A stretch of 64,000 nucleotides of DNA, taken from Lucifuga dentata (Eukaryota; Chordata; Actinopteri; Ophidiiformes; Bythitidae). Numbering within the stretch: the stretch's first letter is position 1; the number at the start of each line of letters is the position of its first letter. A program made the position numbers and the translations under genes. The notes beneath the pieces were generated by a model. The model did not search any database, was not told where the DNA came from, and worked only from the letters and a program-made list of their open reading frames with translations. Below, one piece after another: positions 43,568-56,957 of the stretch. Location: NCBI GenBank assembly GCA_014773175.1, contig VXCM01000249.1:62001-126000 (forward strand). The letters are read 5' to 3'.

Positions 43568-46500
43568 CTATAGGAAAGCGCTCGGGTTTGCTCGTGGATC
43601 CTTCTGATTCCTGTAGCGCACAGCGAGCCACACTCCAAGGATCTGCAGGTAAAAGGTTACATTCAGACTCAGATAAATATAGTTCAGAAGAGGGCAATCA
43701 CAACCAAAGAACTTGGGCCAGCAAGCTTAAAAGACCATACCGGCCATTTTGCATGTTTGAGCCTAATATATTCAATTTTCATACAAGTAATGTTACTGAC
43801 AATCATTTCCCAAAGCATACTACTGGAACGGTGAATTAAATTTTTTCTTTCCTACCTTCCTACATTTTTTTTTTCCAACCGCAATTGGTTTCAGTTCATT
43901 CTGGTACGCTACTGATATCAACTTGTTGCTACTGTAAATGTTCTTGGGATAGGTAATCCATCATCGCCAACAAGACGTGTATTCAGGTTTTTTTTTTTCG
44001 AAGTTACGTAATTTTAGCTTTTAAGCACAAAAAAAGTGCAGAGTGAATGTATGTCTCCACCGGGGAATATAGTCCCAAAAGAAGACCTCCGTTTATCGAA
44101 AAATTTAAACGACCGTGACTTCATAAGGCCACGTAACTATTAGCAGGCAAAACATATTTTATTATTATTATTACTTTTTTTTTTTTACATTTTTAAGGTG
44201 AGTGTATCACTTGAATATTTGATTTTCAAAGATTAAGAGATTTTGCAAAATATAAGGAAAGCTGAAATACAGTTTTATCCTTTGGGAAATGATTGTCAGT
44301 AATGTAACATGTATGAAAATTGAATATATTAGCAAAATGCATGCAAAATGGCCGGTATGGCCCTTTAACAAAAATAAAGTGAGCACAAACAGACTTGATG
44401 ACAATTTTTTTTTTTTTCCAAGAAATGGACTGTCTCTATGTGTATCCATTTGGCTAAATACATCCATCAGGTTAGACTGTAACCTTAAACGTAATTCACT
44501 GCGCTGCTCCTCTCCAAAGACTGTATTGTATCCTGTATTACACTGGCAGAATGATTGATTGCTTGGTGACTGAATGATTGCACAGACGGGGGGTTTGGAG
44601 ACTCACCTCTGTGAAGCTGAAGAAGAGTCCGACACCCCCGAGGATCTTCAGAGNGGGGGGTTTGGAGACTCACCTCTGTGAAGCTGAAGAAGAGTCCGAC
44701 ACCCCCGAGGATCTTCAGAGCCTCTGAAGCATGATGAAGCATCTTGTCCCCACAGGTCAAACAGGAGTTGTTCATTTTGCACAGCTGGAGTCCAAGACAC
44801 AAAAAGGAACAAATCGCTTAGAGTCTTAGCAGAGCCAGTTTAGCAGAGTCAGATAAACCATGATTAAGCTATAACTTATTCTGAGAGGTACAGACAGTGG
44901 CTGACTTTTGACTTCTTCTGGCTAAATATTCAGTCGTACATCTTATGGAGCTGGAAATGCACTCTGTAACCACAATGTTGTTCTAGTAAGTGAGCGAGTA
45001 ATTGCTTATACTTTATTTACAGTAGAGAAAATTTACTCTGGATGAAACACAAATTAAAGGAAGTGTCTGTGCTGATCAAACAGATACAATATATTGTTGT
45101 TTTTTGTTTTTTTCCCTGAGGGATTTAACAATGAAAATCACAATATTAATGTCACAGCTTACAGCAGGACAGCTTAGTAAATCCTTATCAAATTGTGCTT
45201 GGCTAGCGGTGGTGTTTAGTAGCCCACAGCAGTCCAGCTGGATCTCCAGGTCTGTTTTGGTCTTGTTGTTCAACATTCCCCAAGTTGAGTTCAGCAGCGT
45301 CTCCTGGGAAAGAAGAACCCATGAGGACAGAAAGTTGGGAAAACAATTCGCTATTTGTTTGATTGGTGAATTTACATAACAGTTTATTAACTGCTGGATA
45401 ATCGTGCAAATAAAAACAAAAATTCAGATCAGGACAAAAGAAACAGTAATGTTTTTGCAGCTTACCTGCTGCCCACGGTTCATTGCCAAGCAGGAACAGG
45501 AAACTCCAAATTGGAACAAGAAAACGACAAAAAGTATGACCATGTACTAAGAGCAAGAGGTCAAAGAAACGACAGGAAATGTGGACAATACACACACAAC
45601 ACACTCGCATTTTCACATCATTGCCGTCACTATATCTGACTCAGCAACTGATCCAATATTCATCAATAATCAGTGACAAATCCCTTTGAACTACCAGGGA
45701 TTTGGGCAGCAGAAGACAAAGAGAAAGGATACAAAGAAGAGCATGACTTGGTGATGGTGGATTGCTCCGATAAGCCCTACAATAGCAATGAGCAGCAGGA
45801 AGACACCCACTGCAATTACCCCTCCAATGATGTGGATGCTAGACACCAGGCCGAACCCCTTCCCCCATGCTGCTACTCCAATCAGCAGCAGCCCCACCAG
45901 CTGTAGGGAGCAGAGAGCAGGAATTAAGCAACAGCCAGCAGAAACGGTGTGTATCTGATGCACCACAGCAGTAAGGAGCTTTGATTATCACAAAAAAACA
46001 CTCTTCCTATAAAAACCGGTTATGTCCTTATAGTGCTTTATGATGATCTAGGTTCAAGTGTCAAATAAATAATGCAGGGGAAGTATGGTTACAGCCACAG
46101 AGAGGGAAACAGGCCCATTGATACTCATATTCAGGGTTAAAGTTTCAATGTGAAAGTAAATATGTTAATATAAACTGCAATGATGAACTACAAATGTATT
46201 TTCAAACATCCCTTTAACTTTCTATAAACCAGAGGAGCAGGAAACTCTCTCTGTTGTTTGTCATATGCTGTTTTATATGTACAAGTGGCTTTAATTGAGT
46301 CTGTCCTGTACACCTTTGACAGGAACTGAAATACAGTGCAATACGTTTCTGTAACATGTTTGGGGGAATTCATCCTTCCATGAAAAAAAAAAAAAACACC
46401 TGTTCCCCTTTTATTAACTTCCAATTTAAAAAAAAATCTTGCTTGCTGCCTGCAAGTGAAGCGCTGAACTCCTGATGGTTACACTAATGCAGCTGTTAAC

Positions 46501-48002
46501 ATGACCGTTTAGCATGTGCATGTTCAAAAGTTCTCTATCATGGGAAGTTGAGTATCATGTGTCAGAACTGATATTATGCAGGCTAATGTTTTTTTCTTTC
46601 ATTAATGGCCTGATCAGGACCGGGAGCTCTCAGGTTTACTGTCCCACTGCAGCTTTCTACTGGCACTCGGCCATCAGGGAATGTGTACTTTTTCCTGAAT
46701 GTGTACCACACAAATTCACAGAAACTAGCTTTACCATAGTATCTCTGTATTCTTACAAAGCTTTATACTAACAGGGACCTTTATATTAACCTTTTTAAAA
46801 GAAAATGCACATATTGCAGACTTACCAAGAAGAACAACTGCATGTGGTGACAGTCAAATAACAAGATGTTTTTAATTCAATACTTGATATTCTTAATGCT
46901 GCTATTTTCTATATGGCTATTGGTACTTTCATATATTGGCCTACTAAATTTTAACTAGTGTGGTTATTTGAAAACAAAATATTATGATGAAGGAATGATG
47001 ACTGTTCAATTTATTTTACTAAAATAGTCAAATACATGCAGAACATGGAACCAGCTTGTATAACATTTAAAACTATTAAGCTATTACAAGAATCAAAATC
47101 TAAGCTAACAAGCTGGTATCCTAATGGATATGATTTGGATTTACTATGCCTCAAGCTCTAGAATGATTATATTCCATATGCCCTGGCAGTCTTTGTAGTG
47201 GCTTTATATGTGGCTGATGGTCCTTCAAAAGCTCTTAGACTCAACAGGAGAACTGTCAGAACAGAAACATTTTGACGATCAGTAAAGTATTCATATTCAG
47301 TCATGTCCACTGGTATGAATCAACCAGCCATACTGAACACATGCCAGAGGATCAGAGGGAACAGTTTATGTTAACAGATAGACAGATCTGTGATTCTGCA
47401 CAGCGGAGCTGCTGGTCTACAGACAGTTAGCTGAGCTGAAGCCAACGTGTTGACTAGCACAACAAGTTACTCACATGACTGCACAAAGACAAGAGCTGAT
47501 TGATTCTGTTAACACAAACACTGATAACCCAGAGGTGGAGAGGATAAACTACTTTAAGCTTGTCAATTTCACATGTCAGTCAGCTGGCCTCCAAACTACC
47601 GGTATCTTCCATACCCATAATGGCGATAGCTAGGCTAACAAACTGGCTAATGTTAGCTAAAAAGCTAAAACAACTACTTTCTACATTACGGACGTGTTAA
47701 CTTACGTACACTATTTAACATTACCTGCACAGTAAACAGATGTGAGTGTATCAGATACATACCAACAATCATCTGCGAAATGAAACCATGTAAAGTAAAA
47801 GGTAAAAAAATCAGTCATTTTTCTGCGCTCTAGCTACATCGTTAGCTCAGTTAAAGCTAACTCATTCAGTAGCTCGTTCGCATAGGCTAATGTAGCTAGC
47901 TAAAACTTAGCATGATGATGAACCATTTCGTAGACTCACCATGTAAACGACATTCAAGGAACAAAGCGCATTTTTAGAACAGGTGAATCCGCCACAAACC
48001 AT
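43568..48002 (-). CDS. tspan31: Tetraspanin-31
   Basis: Tetraspanin-31 (SAS in older literature) is a four-pass membrane scaffold protein often co-amplified with CDK4 in human tumours. Six coding exons: 47940-48002, 45733-45900, 45466-45546, 45163-45303, 44674-44784, 43568-43642, joining to 212 aa (human 210). The start is [17 protein letters not shown]. Membrane segments 1-3 are visible in exons 1-3 ([48 protein letters not shown]). The large extracellular loop has the CCG hallmark in LDCCGLLN plus N-glycosylation sequons. Segment 4 begins [13 protein letters not shown] and continues in the last exon ([17 protein letters not shown]). It ends NPSAFL, as in human. A duplicated assembly segment overlaps exon 5, and a TTAA-bounded element sits in the last intron. 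Confidence 0.95.
43727..44368. mobile_element. TTAA-bounded inverted-repeat element (MITE), copy 3
   Basis: The ends are TTAAAAGACCATACCGGCC and GGCCGGTATGGCCCTTTAA, with long terminal inverted repeats through ACTGACAATCATTTCCCAAA. At 642 bp it is the longest copy. It is inverted relative to copy 1 and lies in the last tspan31 intron. Confidence 0.85.
44588..44720. repeat. 66-bp perfect duplication around a single N in a tspan31 exon
   Basis: 44588-44653 and 44655-44720 are identical and separated by one N (44654). The unit covers the 3' end of tspan31 exon 5 and its splice donor. Only the right copy is continuous with the rest of the exon. It is best explained as an unmerged contig overlap. 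Confidence 0.85.
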
Positions 48003-49508
48003 ATTCGAAAAAACCTTTATCAGCTTAATGAAAACGGCTAAAATTAAATGACTAATGTCGGGGTTTGAGCAGCGTTGTCTGGACAGACGTGTTTCTGGTG
48101 AGAGGAGAGGGCGTATGTGATGACGTCTGTGCCACAAAGTGAGGTCACCAGTCCAACCAACGTCAGCTATGAATTAAAACAAAACAAAACAAAACAAAAA
48201 AAAACTCTGGGCCAGTCATTTTCCCTCCAAATATAGCACAATATAACATAAAAATGCAGATTACAGAAAACTGGATTTGCGTTGTACGGAGCCTGGGAGG
48301 GCTCAAGGGGAAACATAATTAAGTCCAGAAACTTGGAAGAGAAGTGGTGCAGGGAAGAACTCAGTACATTTTGGCGCAGATCCAGACACAGAGGCTGTAG
48401 AGGAATTTTTCCAATGAGTTCTTAACAATGTTAACAGTTGTGATATAGGAGATTTTTTGGTATATTTGTGAGTTTCTTTAAAAGTAATCTCAACTAATCA
48501 CTCAATCTCAATGAAAGCAATCAGGAATATAGATTGATAGACTATCAATAGGTGCTATTTCGTCCAAATCTGGGTATTGTATTTCTGAAACTACTGTTTC
48601 TTAGTTTCCATGTTCTCCCTGTAGTGGACAGGATGGGTCAAATGCAGAGGAACAATTTTATCACAGAACTGTGGGATCAATTAAAAAAAACAAAAAACAA
48701 AAACTTGTTAGATAAAGAAACTTGTTAGAAATACCAGGCTTTCTCACTTCCTTGGTGGAGCTCTAACAAGTGCCCTTCACAGCTACTCTGCATTTCACTA
48801 CACACTCTGTATAAGTATGTGACTAATCTGCAGCACCCTGTTACTTTGGAGCATGAAGCTGCATGCTTTATTCGTAATGAATAAGAGAGTGTCTGACATT
48901 ATAGAACAGAAAAATTCAAACGGTGCACTTTCTAATCCACTGTATGTACATCTTATCTGTTTTCAACTTCTAAGGCTGTGAGTTATTACCAATTACGTTT
49001 TGGGAACCTGTCCTGTCTGTACGGGTAATGCGTACAACAAATAACATACAGTACATGTATTTAAGTGCTAAAAACTGAGTGTATCCCCCTTAAATCCAGA
49101 CCCAGTGTGAGGCCAAAACAAATAAATTCTCATTGCAATGGTGTAGCTTATTATATTTACTTTACTGGTGAGAGTGAAGTATGTTGTGTGAAGCATCAGG
49201 CAGCCTTGTTACCTCAATGGTGTGACTGCCAGAGCAGTAAGACCTGTCATTTAGTAAAGAATATGGTTTGAAATGAGGAAGTGAGTTCAGTTCAAACCTG
49301 CAGAGGAAACTGAGACACGAATTATCATGAGCTGAGTTTTGTGGTTTAAAGTGTGTGTGAGAGACAGAGAGAGAGAGAGAGAGAGCCGCCGTTTCTTTGT
49401 ACTGCTTCTGTTTACTGAGCTCGTGTTCATCTTTGGAACAAAACACCAGGAGTTCAAATGGGCTGAAGCAAGCACTTTGATTCAGTTTATACAGATCTTT
49501 GTGTCAGG
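48003..49508. promoter_or_regulatory. Divergent intergenic region between tspan31 and agap2
   Basis: tspan31 leaves to the left and the short agap2 form to the right, with start codons 1.5 kb apart. A CRE-like GATGACGTCT lies near 48118-48127 beside the tspan31 start. A GA-rich run (49364-49386) lies about 120 bases before the agap2 start. Between them is an (AAAAC)n run near 48178-48200 and AT-rich DNA with no recognised gene. Confidence 0.35.
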
Positions 49509-50910
49509 ATGATTAGCAACAGTAAGTCTGTAGCCTCCACTGCAATAAAAGCAGAGGTTAAGAGGCATGTATCTGTCCAGAGTGCAATCAACAGACTTTC
49601 TAAACAGCTTGAAAGAGTTGAGGATCAACAGCTCCGGTCAGGCCTTAAAGTTTACCTCCACAGTATTCAAGGTAAGCTAATCTTTCTTAAAGTTTGTTGC
49701 TCTTGTGTTTTGTCGCAAAGGGTTGAATTCATCCTCATACACTAAATTCATGAATTGCATATTAGCACATTATCAGAATTTGGCTGCTAGGCCTGACCAC
49801 TAGAATGGTTTCTGGATGTGACAAGGCATATTTTGATGCAGCAAACACAAAATATACTTAAAACATTTTAAAAGTGATTAATCCAGACATATGTCAGCCC
49901 TGCCTTTGTTTCAAAGTGAGAGTAGTTCTTTTTTTCAACAACATTAGAGGTGGAGTATGAGGAAACGAGATAGCACAGGTGAAGATGTCTTCTTCTTCCT
50001 CTGGGCTTCCTGTGTCAGTCGGTGTTTGTCTGAGGGGAAGAGTCTGATGAGTCAGATTTTAAAATGATCATTTTCATTCTGATATTACTCATATGCTAAA
50101 ACTGACCTCTGATTGGCTTGTAAGTTGTGGTATGTATTTATTATCCTCTGGACACAGGCAACCAATGGGAACATCCCTCAGCAGCCATCACCATGGCAGC
50201 AGGATGGAACCTGCCGTGTGGCCTACTTCCTGTCTGCTAATCTGCAACTGCTCTCAAAGCCACTTCCTTTCAGTCAAACAGGGCCTTTACATGTGAAATT
50301 CTTCACTTTTACATCATTTCTTCTTATTTCTACTTCCCACCATTTCATTGCAACACAGTATAGCACTGCCTGTATTTTTGGGTCTTATCTGTTACTGCTT
50401 TTGCATAGATGCTGTACACATAGAGTTCAACTAAGACAAAGAAACTCCAGAAAATCGCTTTACATTTAGACTGACAAGTTTACACTCTAACCTCTCAAGC
50501 TCATTGTTCAAATATGAGTTGAAGATCATTCATTCAGATCTCCATTGACTTATGGTAAATCTTTGTTACCAAATCCAAAAAAAAAACTTGACATTTTTGT
50601 AGGACCTGCCATGAGCATCTCAAGATAGAGATGCTCATGTGTAAAAACATTAAATTGAACTTTTGCATAATTAGGTTGGAGTGTCCAACATTAGTGTTGG
50701 AGTGCTCCAGGGAATAAAATTAAGACATTTAAATGTGAATGTGACTTGTAGCGGCTGGCAGAGCTCACTGCAGCAAGGCGGCAGGGTGAGAGATTGAGAG
50801 AAGATCGACACAAAGAGGGTTGAGAGAGGACAGCTCACAGTGAAGGAGAAATGAAAACTCACCCAGCATGACCACTGCCCTTGGCCGCTGTCCATATGAC
50901 AGCACCTGGC

Positions 50911-50948
<38 letters not shown>

Positions 50949-53900
50949 GAAGGGGCTTTGTCTGTGTGCATGCATGTGTGTGTCTGTCAAACTGTCCAAT
51001 CATCAGAAACAGCCAGGAAAGGAAAGGGAGTGTGTTTCTTAAAAGTATCTCCCTGAATGTAACCTGATTTCTCACTTTCCATATGTGGGTGTCAATATCA
51101 CAATAATTGGATTTACCGTGCTGCACACTGAACTGCAGCAACCTGGCGTGCACTTACCCGAACATCAGCACGCCATTTCATCACACTTTTTGCACATAAT
51201 TTTAGCTTTACCTCATTTTTCTAGCGTAAATCTCTAATGGTTTTCAGTTACTGCATGCAATTCAGCTCTCTTGTCCTTTCTGAGGCGATCCGATGACTCT
51301 CCTGTTGGAGCTTGTGATTGCAGCTTCTCTCAGGTTGTGCATTTCCCCTTGAGCCAAAGGCAGCTGTCAGAGGTCCTTTGTATTCAGCGTGAGTAGTTAT
51401 TGCCCTCTCACTGACTGCGTGGAAGGGAGGGGGAAGCGGGGTGAGCAGGTGGACAGTCAGATCGTGTATTATGGGGTATTGGTGGGAGGCTGAGAGAGGT
51501 GCACTGTGGGGAAATGCGTCCTCTGATTTCACATCAAGGAGTTTTATAACCACGGTGTAATTAACATGCAATTACACCAGGTAATGCAATGTGTAATGTG
51601 TAATCATGTTTGCTCGAATGATTCTGTTGTTGCATGCAACATAATTGCAGCAGTTGCTTTAATACATTTGCACATATATATATAATACATTTGCATACAT
51701 CTTTCATATAAATCCTGGCAATCGTGAATAGTAATTATTATTAAATGGGCAAATTGCTCTGCTAATTTGGAATGGAATTAAACATAATGGTGTAATTTTT
51801 TTTTTTTTTTTTNATTTTTTTTTTTTTTTTGCATTTTATGTTCTGTGGTCCAAATATTGATATCCAATGTGTTCTCATCTTCTCACACCATTGCAGTTCA
51901 TGCTGTGTCTCCAGTGCTTACCCACTTCTGCTAATGAACACATGCTGTAGTAGGCAATAGATGACAGATCAATACACTCACAGGAAATCTCTTTTACTCA
52001 CATGTACTGCTCACACACAACAACACACTCACACAAACAACATTTTGATACCAAGATCCAGGGAATGATACACTATGTACCCAGGAAGGAGGAGATGATT
52101 GTACCACCAGAGCCAGGAAGATTGTAACACCTTAGCAACAAATAAGCCAAGCCTCCTACTGAGGAGGAGCCACACAGTGCCACACACTCACACAAATACA
52201 CGAACAAATACACACCCTGGTGCACACAAACGCAAATAGACAGTTGAAGACAAATGCAACTGGATAAATGAGACAGGGAACAAACATTTAGAAGGAAAAT
52301 TGGAGTTTTCCTTTCATCCACAAACATGCATCCATTTTTTTTCCTGCCATTCTTTACTATCCCCGCTCACCTCTCCCTCCTTTCTTTTCTCTGCCACTGA
52401 TTTTTTTTTTCTCCTGCAGTCTCCCCTTGTTTAGCAGGTCCAGCTTGCGTGTGCTGTTGCTTTACTGCCAGCCTTTACCCACCTCTATACCACCTCCCCC
52501 CGCCTCTCCGGCAGAGGGAGAAAGATGGAGGGGAGGAGATGGGGATGGGAGGAATGAGCAATAAAGAGCAGGGACCCTGCACAGTCTGTCTTCCAAGGGA
52601 GGCAGCAAGAGAAAGAGAGAGAGGGAAAATAAAGGAAAGAGAGGGACAGAGGAGGAGCAGGATGCTCCTGCATTGTATGGATTGCAACTAGGAGGGGCAT
52701 GTAAAGGGAGGGACACTGGAGATTTCTATCAGTGTGAGAGAAGCAGAGAAACACAGACTGTGTGAGAGAGGAGCTGTGAATGTGTCAGTGTGTGTATGAG
52801 TATGTGATTTGCATTGGACTCACTGAACCTGTGCGACAGTGTCTCTATCGGAAGGATTCGGAAGCAGGCAGAGAGCCGTTTGAGCAGTGACTCCTCTGTA
52901 CTGGCTCTCTGTTGTCATGCTCAATGCCTGATTTGCTCAGAGGACACAGGAGGCGGCCTGGGAGACAGCAAGAGGGACATGATGGCTGGATGCACCCTGA
53001 CTCAATCATGTATCTCCAGATGTCTGCCTGGAATTCTGCTGGCTTCTCCTCCTGATCCCCTTCAGCCTTCAACAGTGTCTTCCCTGTACATCTCGGCGAG
53101 ACCGCCTGCTTTCCTGCCATCGCGCTCTCTGAATGGATGCTGCTGTCAAAACACATGTGTGACTTGGAATGCGAGCCCATGATCTGGACTGGACTGCATA
53201 CAGCTCTGTGCCATGCTGCTTTAGAGTGATACTAACCATTTGTTAAAGCCTTTTTCTTTTCAGTTTACAGTTGCTATTGATCAAATTCTTGATGACGTAT
53301 GATGCAGTTGTTTTTCTAAACTGAAATATGAAATTTTTTTTTTTTTTTTTTTTTTTTTGCTCTGGCAAAATGAGTGAAGAGGCTGAATTGAACAACATAT
53401 TAAGATGGGGGAGCTGCAAATAAAAATAAGGTCAAGCAAATAATTACCATGAGGAATGAGGCACCAGAGACTATAATGAAGATATATATGCCCCACTAGC
53501 TGCATACATATGAGGTGGACGATTGTAATTGGATGTTTTCTAGGAACAAAAGCGCTGCTTGGACTGCACTGACAGTGTGTTGAAGGTTGTCAGGAAAAGA
53601 CACATTGGTTTTAGACTTCCACAGAGATGAAAACTGCTCCCAGTGAAGGAATCTGTGAATGAATCTGAAGTCTGAAAGAAATAAATAGGGATTTGGGGGA
53701 TGGATGAAACTAACAGCACCTCTGCTTTTGTATCATCTGAGGAGAAACAATGTCCCTCCATGTAAGTTTTTTGCTTCTGTGCTGCTGTCAGATTCCGTCA
53801 CATCCCAACACAACGGTAAACTGTCAGTTATTCATGTCACTCTGTCTGGTCTCATTCATCCACTGTGTGACTACTGATGAGTGAACACATGAGCGGCGGC

Positions 53901-55767
53901 GGCGGCGGCACCCTGCAGCAACGCACCACCTACCTCATCTCCCTCACCCTTGTCAAGGTAGAGGCTGTGGAGGAAAATGGAGGGGAGGCCAAGAACAGCA
54001 CCCAGGGACAAGGAGTGGAAGCTGTTCAAGGGACAGGGCCATGGGTTGAGCCAGGGAGGAGGACAGATCACGAGGCTGGGACAAGAGTGGAAATGGAACG
54101 GGAAGCTCTAAGTGCTGAAAATGGAGGTGGAGTGATTCCAGGGCAACCCCAAAGTACTGAAGATGCTGCTGTCTTGAAGGTGGGCAAATTCACTCAACTC
54201 CAAGAGGAAGAGAGGAAAACGCTAAGCCCTTTGAAAGATAAACTACCCTCTGTTGTTGATGCTCCAAGTAAAGGTAGTGAAAAGCCACCATTTAACCTCA
54301 CAATCACCTTACCTGCTGAGAGGGCGACAACTCAGAAAACAAAGTCTGCAGAAACAGATCCAACAAGAGTAGAAAAGACACTTTCCACTCCAGAAGCAAA
54401 GCAATGCAGATCTCCGTCAACAACTTCCACATCACCAATGGAGGTGGGCGAGCCGAGCCGCACCCCGACCAGGAGTAGCTTCCCTATTCGTCCAGTGGGA
54501 CAGCGACCTGTGAGTCTGCTGAAGTCACACAGCAGTGTGGCCACTCGTGGACGGGACTCAAGGGAGGGAAGGGAGCGCAGTCCTACTTCAGCCCAGAGCC
54601 TTGACCGTAAGGACTGCCGGATGCCTACACGCTCACCAGGCCCATGCAGAGCCTCCTGGGCAGAGGCGAGCAGGCCTGAAGGATGGAGGGACCTGCAGGA
54701 TGAAACTCAATATGGAATTCCACTGGAGATTGGAGGTGGGGTGGCGGCTATAATGAGAGACATTCCCAGGAAGGACAGGTTGAAGGCAGGTTCGACATCT
54801 CTGCCTGCCCCTGCTAGCCAGGTGTCCAAACCATCACGAAAGGGTAAAAGTCGCACATTAGATAATAGTGACCTGAACAGCCTTTCTGAAGATCTGGGGC
54901 TGGCCAGAGAGGCCCAGCAGGCCCAGCAAGGCCAACGAGGCTCAGCTAAGGACAGGAAGATGCTCAAGTTCATCAGTGGCATTTTCACAAAGAGCAGTTC
55001 AGGTGCCGGGTCATCTTCCACAGCACCTCCTGTCTATATACAGAGAGATTCCAGTGAGGAGGAAGGTAGGCAGTCGCTCTCTGACACACATCCTAACACA
55101 CACAGTATCACTGTTACCTTTTCAACTCACATTTCACCCTTTAGAATCTGCCATTGTCAGAGACATAGCATTCCATGTCAGACCATTATCAGACACAGAC
55201 ACTCAGGCATCCATTTAAAATGAGAAATGAGTCACGGTGGGCTTGGGTGGTTGATCTTTTCAAAGACTCCGCACAGAATACATTGAAAGGATATAATAGT
55301 GTCACACGCCAAGAAACATTTTCCTGAAGCCATGCGTGAATGTAAATTGATGACAGATGAAGTTCTTTGATCTGGGAACTGACAATAGAATCATCTTGGA
55401 CAGTCTTAATCTAATTCCTCTTAGAGCACGGGGTGATTTTGCACTGCTGGAGGGGTAGTCTCTGCACACACACACTCACACACACACACACACACACTTA
55501 AGCCATGTTCACACCATGGGTTTAAATCTCATAATGAAGCTAAAGGGGAGAAGCTGCTGACATAAACACAGATGGGTTGCCCTATTTGTTGTGGGTTTAT
55601 TTTACATAAAACTGAAATGGTTGAACTGGGAAAAACATGAGGCTATATTTGTTCACATCAAAAAGAGGTGTGGATCCACAGCCAGTCAAGAACATTTCTA
55701 ATCCCCTCTTTGATATTCCACCCACTCTGTGTTATGCCACTATATGGGGCTTGTTTTTGGTTTCCTT

Positions 55768-55818
<51 letters not shown>

Positions 55819-56908
55819 GCTCTAGTTTTCAATTCAATTTTCATGTCAAAAGCATTCATGCGGTATTGTAAGATTTACGATCTTCACTTGTTGGTTTTGA
55901 GTCGTCATTGCTGCTTTGTGTCAGCGACTGAACTGTACAACAATGTGTTCTTTCACAAACGTGTTTGCTCAAAGACCAAGTGTAAGCCTGTGGGAATGAG
56001 AGTGTGTCACACACTCGTTCTCTCATTGTGTATTCACGCAGTTAAACATGCACTGTGGATCCACTCAAGTAGTAAGACTAACCCGCCTGACTACACACAT
56101 ACACACACACACACGCACACACACACACACACAGACAGACAGTCAGGGCAGGAGGAAATGTTGCCATGGCAACCGGCAGGACTGCTGCTGCCGTTACAGA
56201 GGTAGAGCCTGATGAAATAGATGGGTGGAGGATGTGTGGTTTGTGTGAGTGCGTGTGCATGTGCATGTGTGTTTATGTGTGCGTGACCATTCATTAACAG
56301 AGGGAGGAATCTGAAAATAAATAAATAATTCAGAAAATTGTCAATTAGATTGCCAGCTATTGTTCCTGCAGGGGTTGTAGTGGATCACATGTGATTGGTT
56401 TGGAGCAGAGACTGTGGATAATTGGCTTTTCCTAGAATCTGTGGGCTGAAGCAGTAGGATCACACAATCTTATCACCTTGGCAAGAAATCCCTGGGCTTG
56501 TGATCCATCCCATAAAGAGACCTTTGACGTTGGTTCAGGTAGATAGAAAGTCTATGTGTGTGTGAGTGAGAGTCTGTCTGTGTTTGGTAGGAGTTGCCCT
56601 TTTCCCAGGGAGATGCCTGAAGTGGCAGCTTGTGTGAAGCCCTTTTTTCTCATCCAAAGCACCTTATAACTGGCTGCATCTGTGCCATTTTGTACCATGT
56701 AGGCTCCAGTTGAGTCCTCATCTGCCTTTGAAGGACACATTACACATTCTATTGAGCGTCATCCATGATGCTTGATTCTATGGTGGATGGTGTCGGTTTG
56801 TCTAGTCTACCAAAAAGTCTTCCCACTTCTTTTGTCTCTCTTTAAATCATTTTGCTAATATATACGTTTCTGCATCTAAATTGGTTTTTCTATCTCTCTC
56901 AGCTTCCT

Positions 56909-56957
<49 letters not shown>

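Larger units (their letters stand above)
49672..53543 (+). other. agap2 intron between short- and long-form first exons
   Basis: Contains a (TG)n run at 50913-50947, an N-containing poly-T run (51797-51830) and a purine-rich patch at about 52510-52660 that may precede the long-form 5' UTR. No other gene was recognised. Confidence 0.5.

Noticed and set aside
55066..55223. Extension of the agap2 long-form frame past 55065
   Set aside because: A good donor (GTAGGC) at 55066 in the right phase to join 57509 makes this intron read-through.
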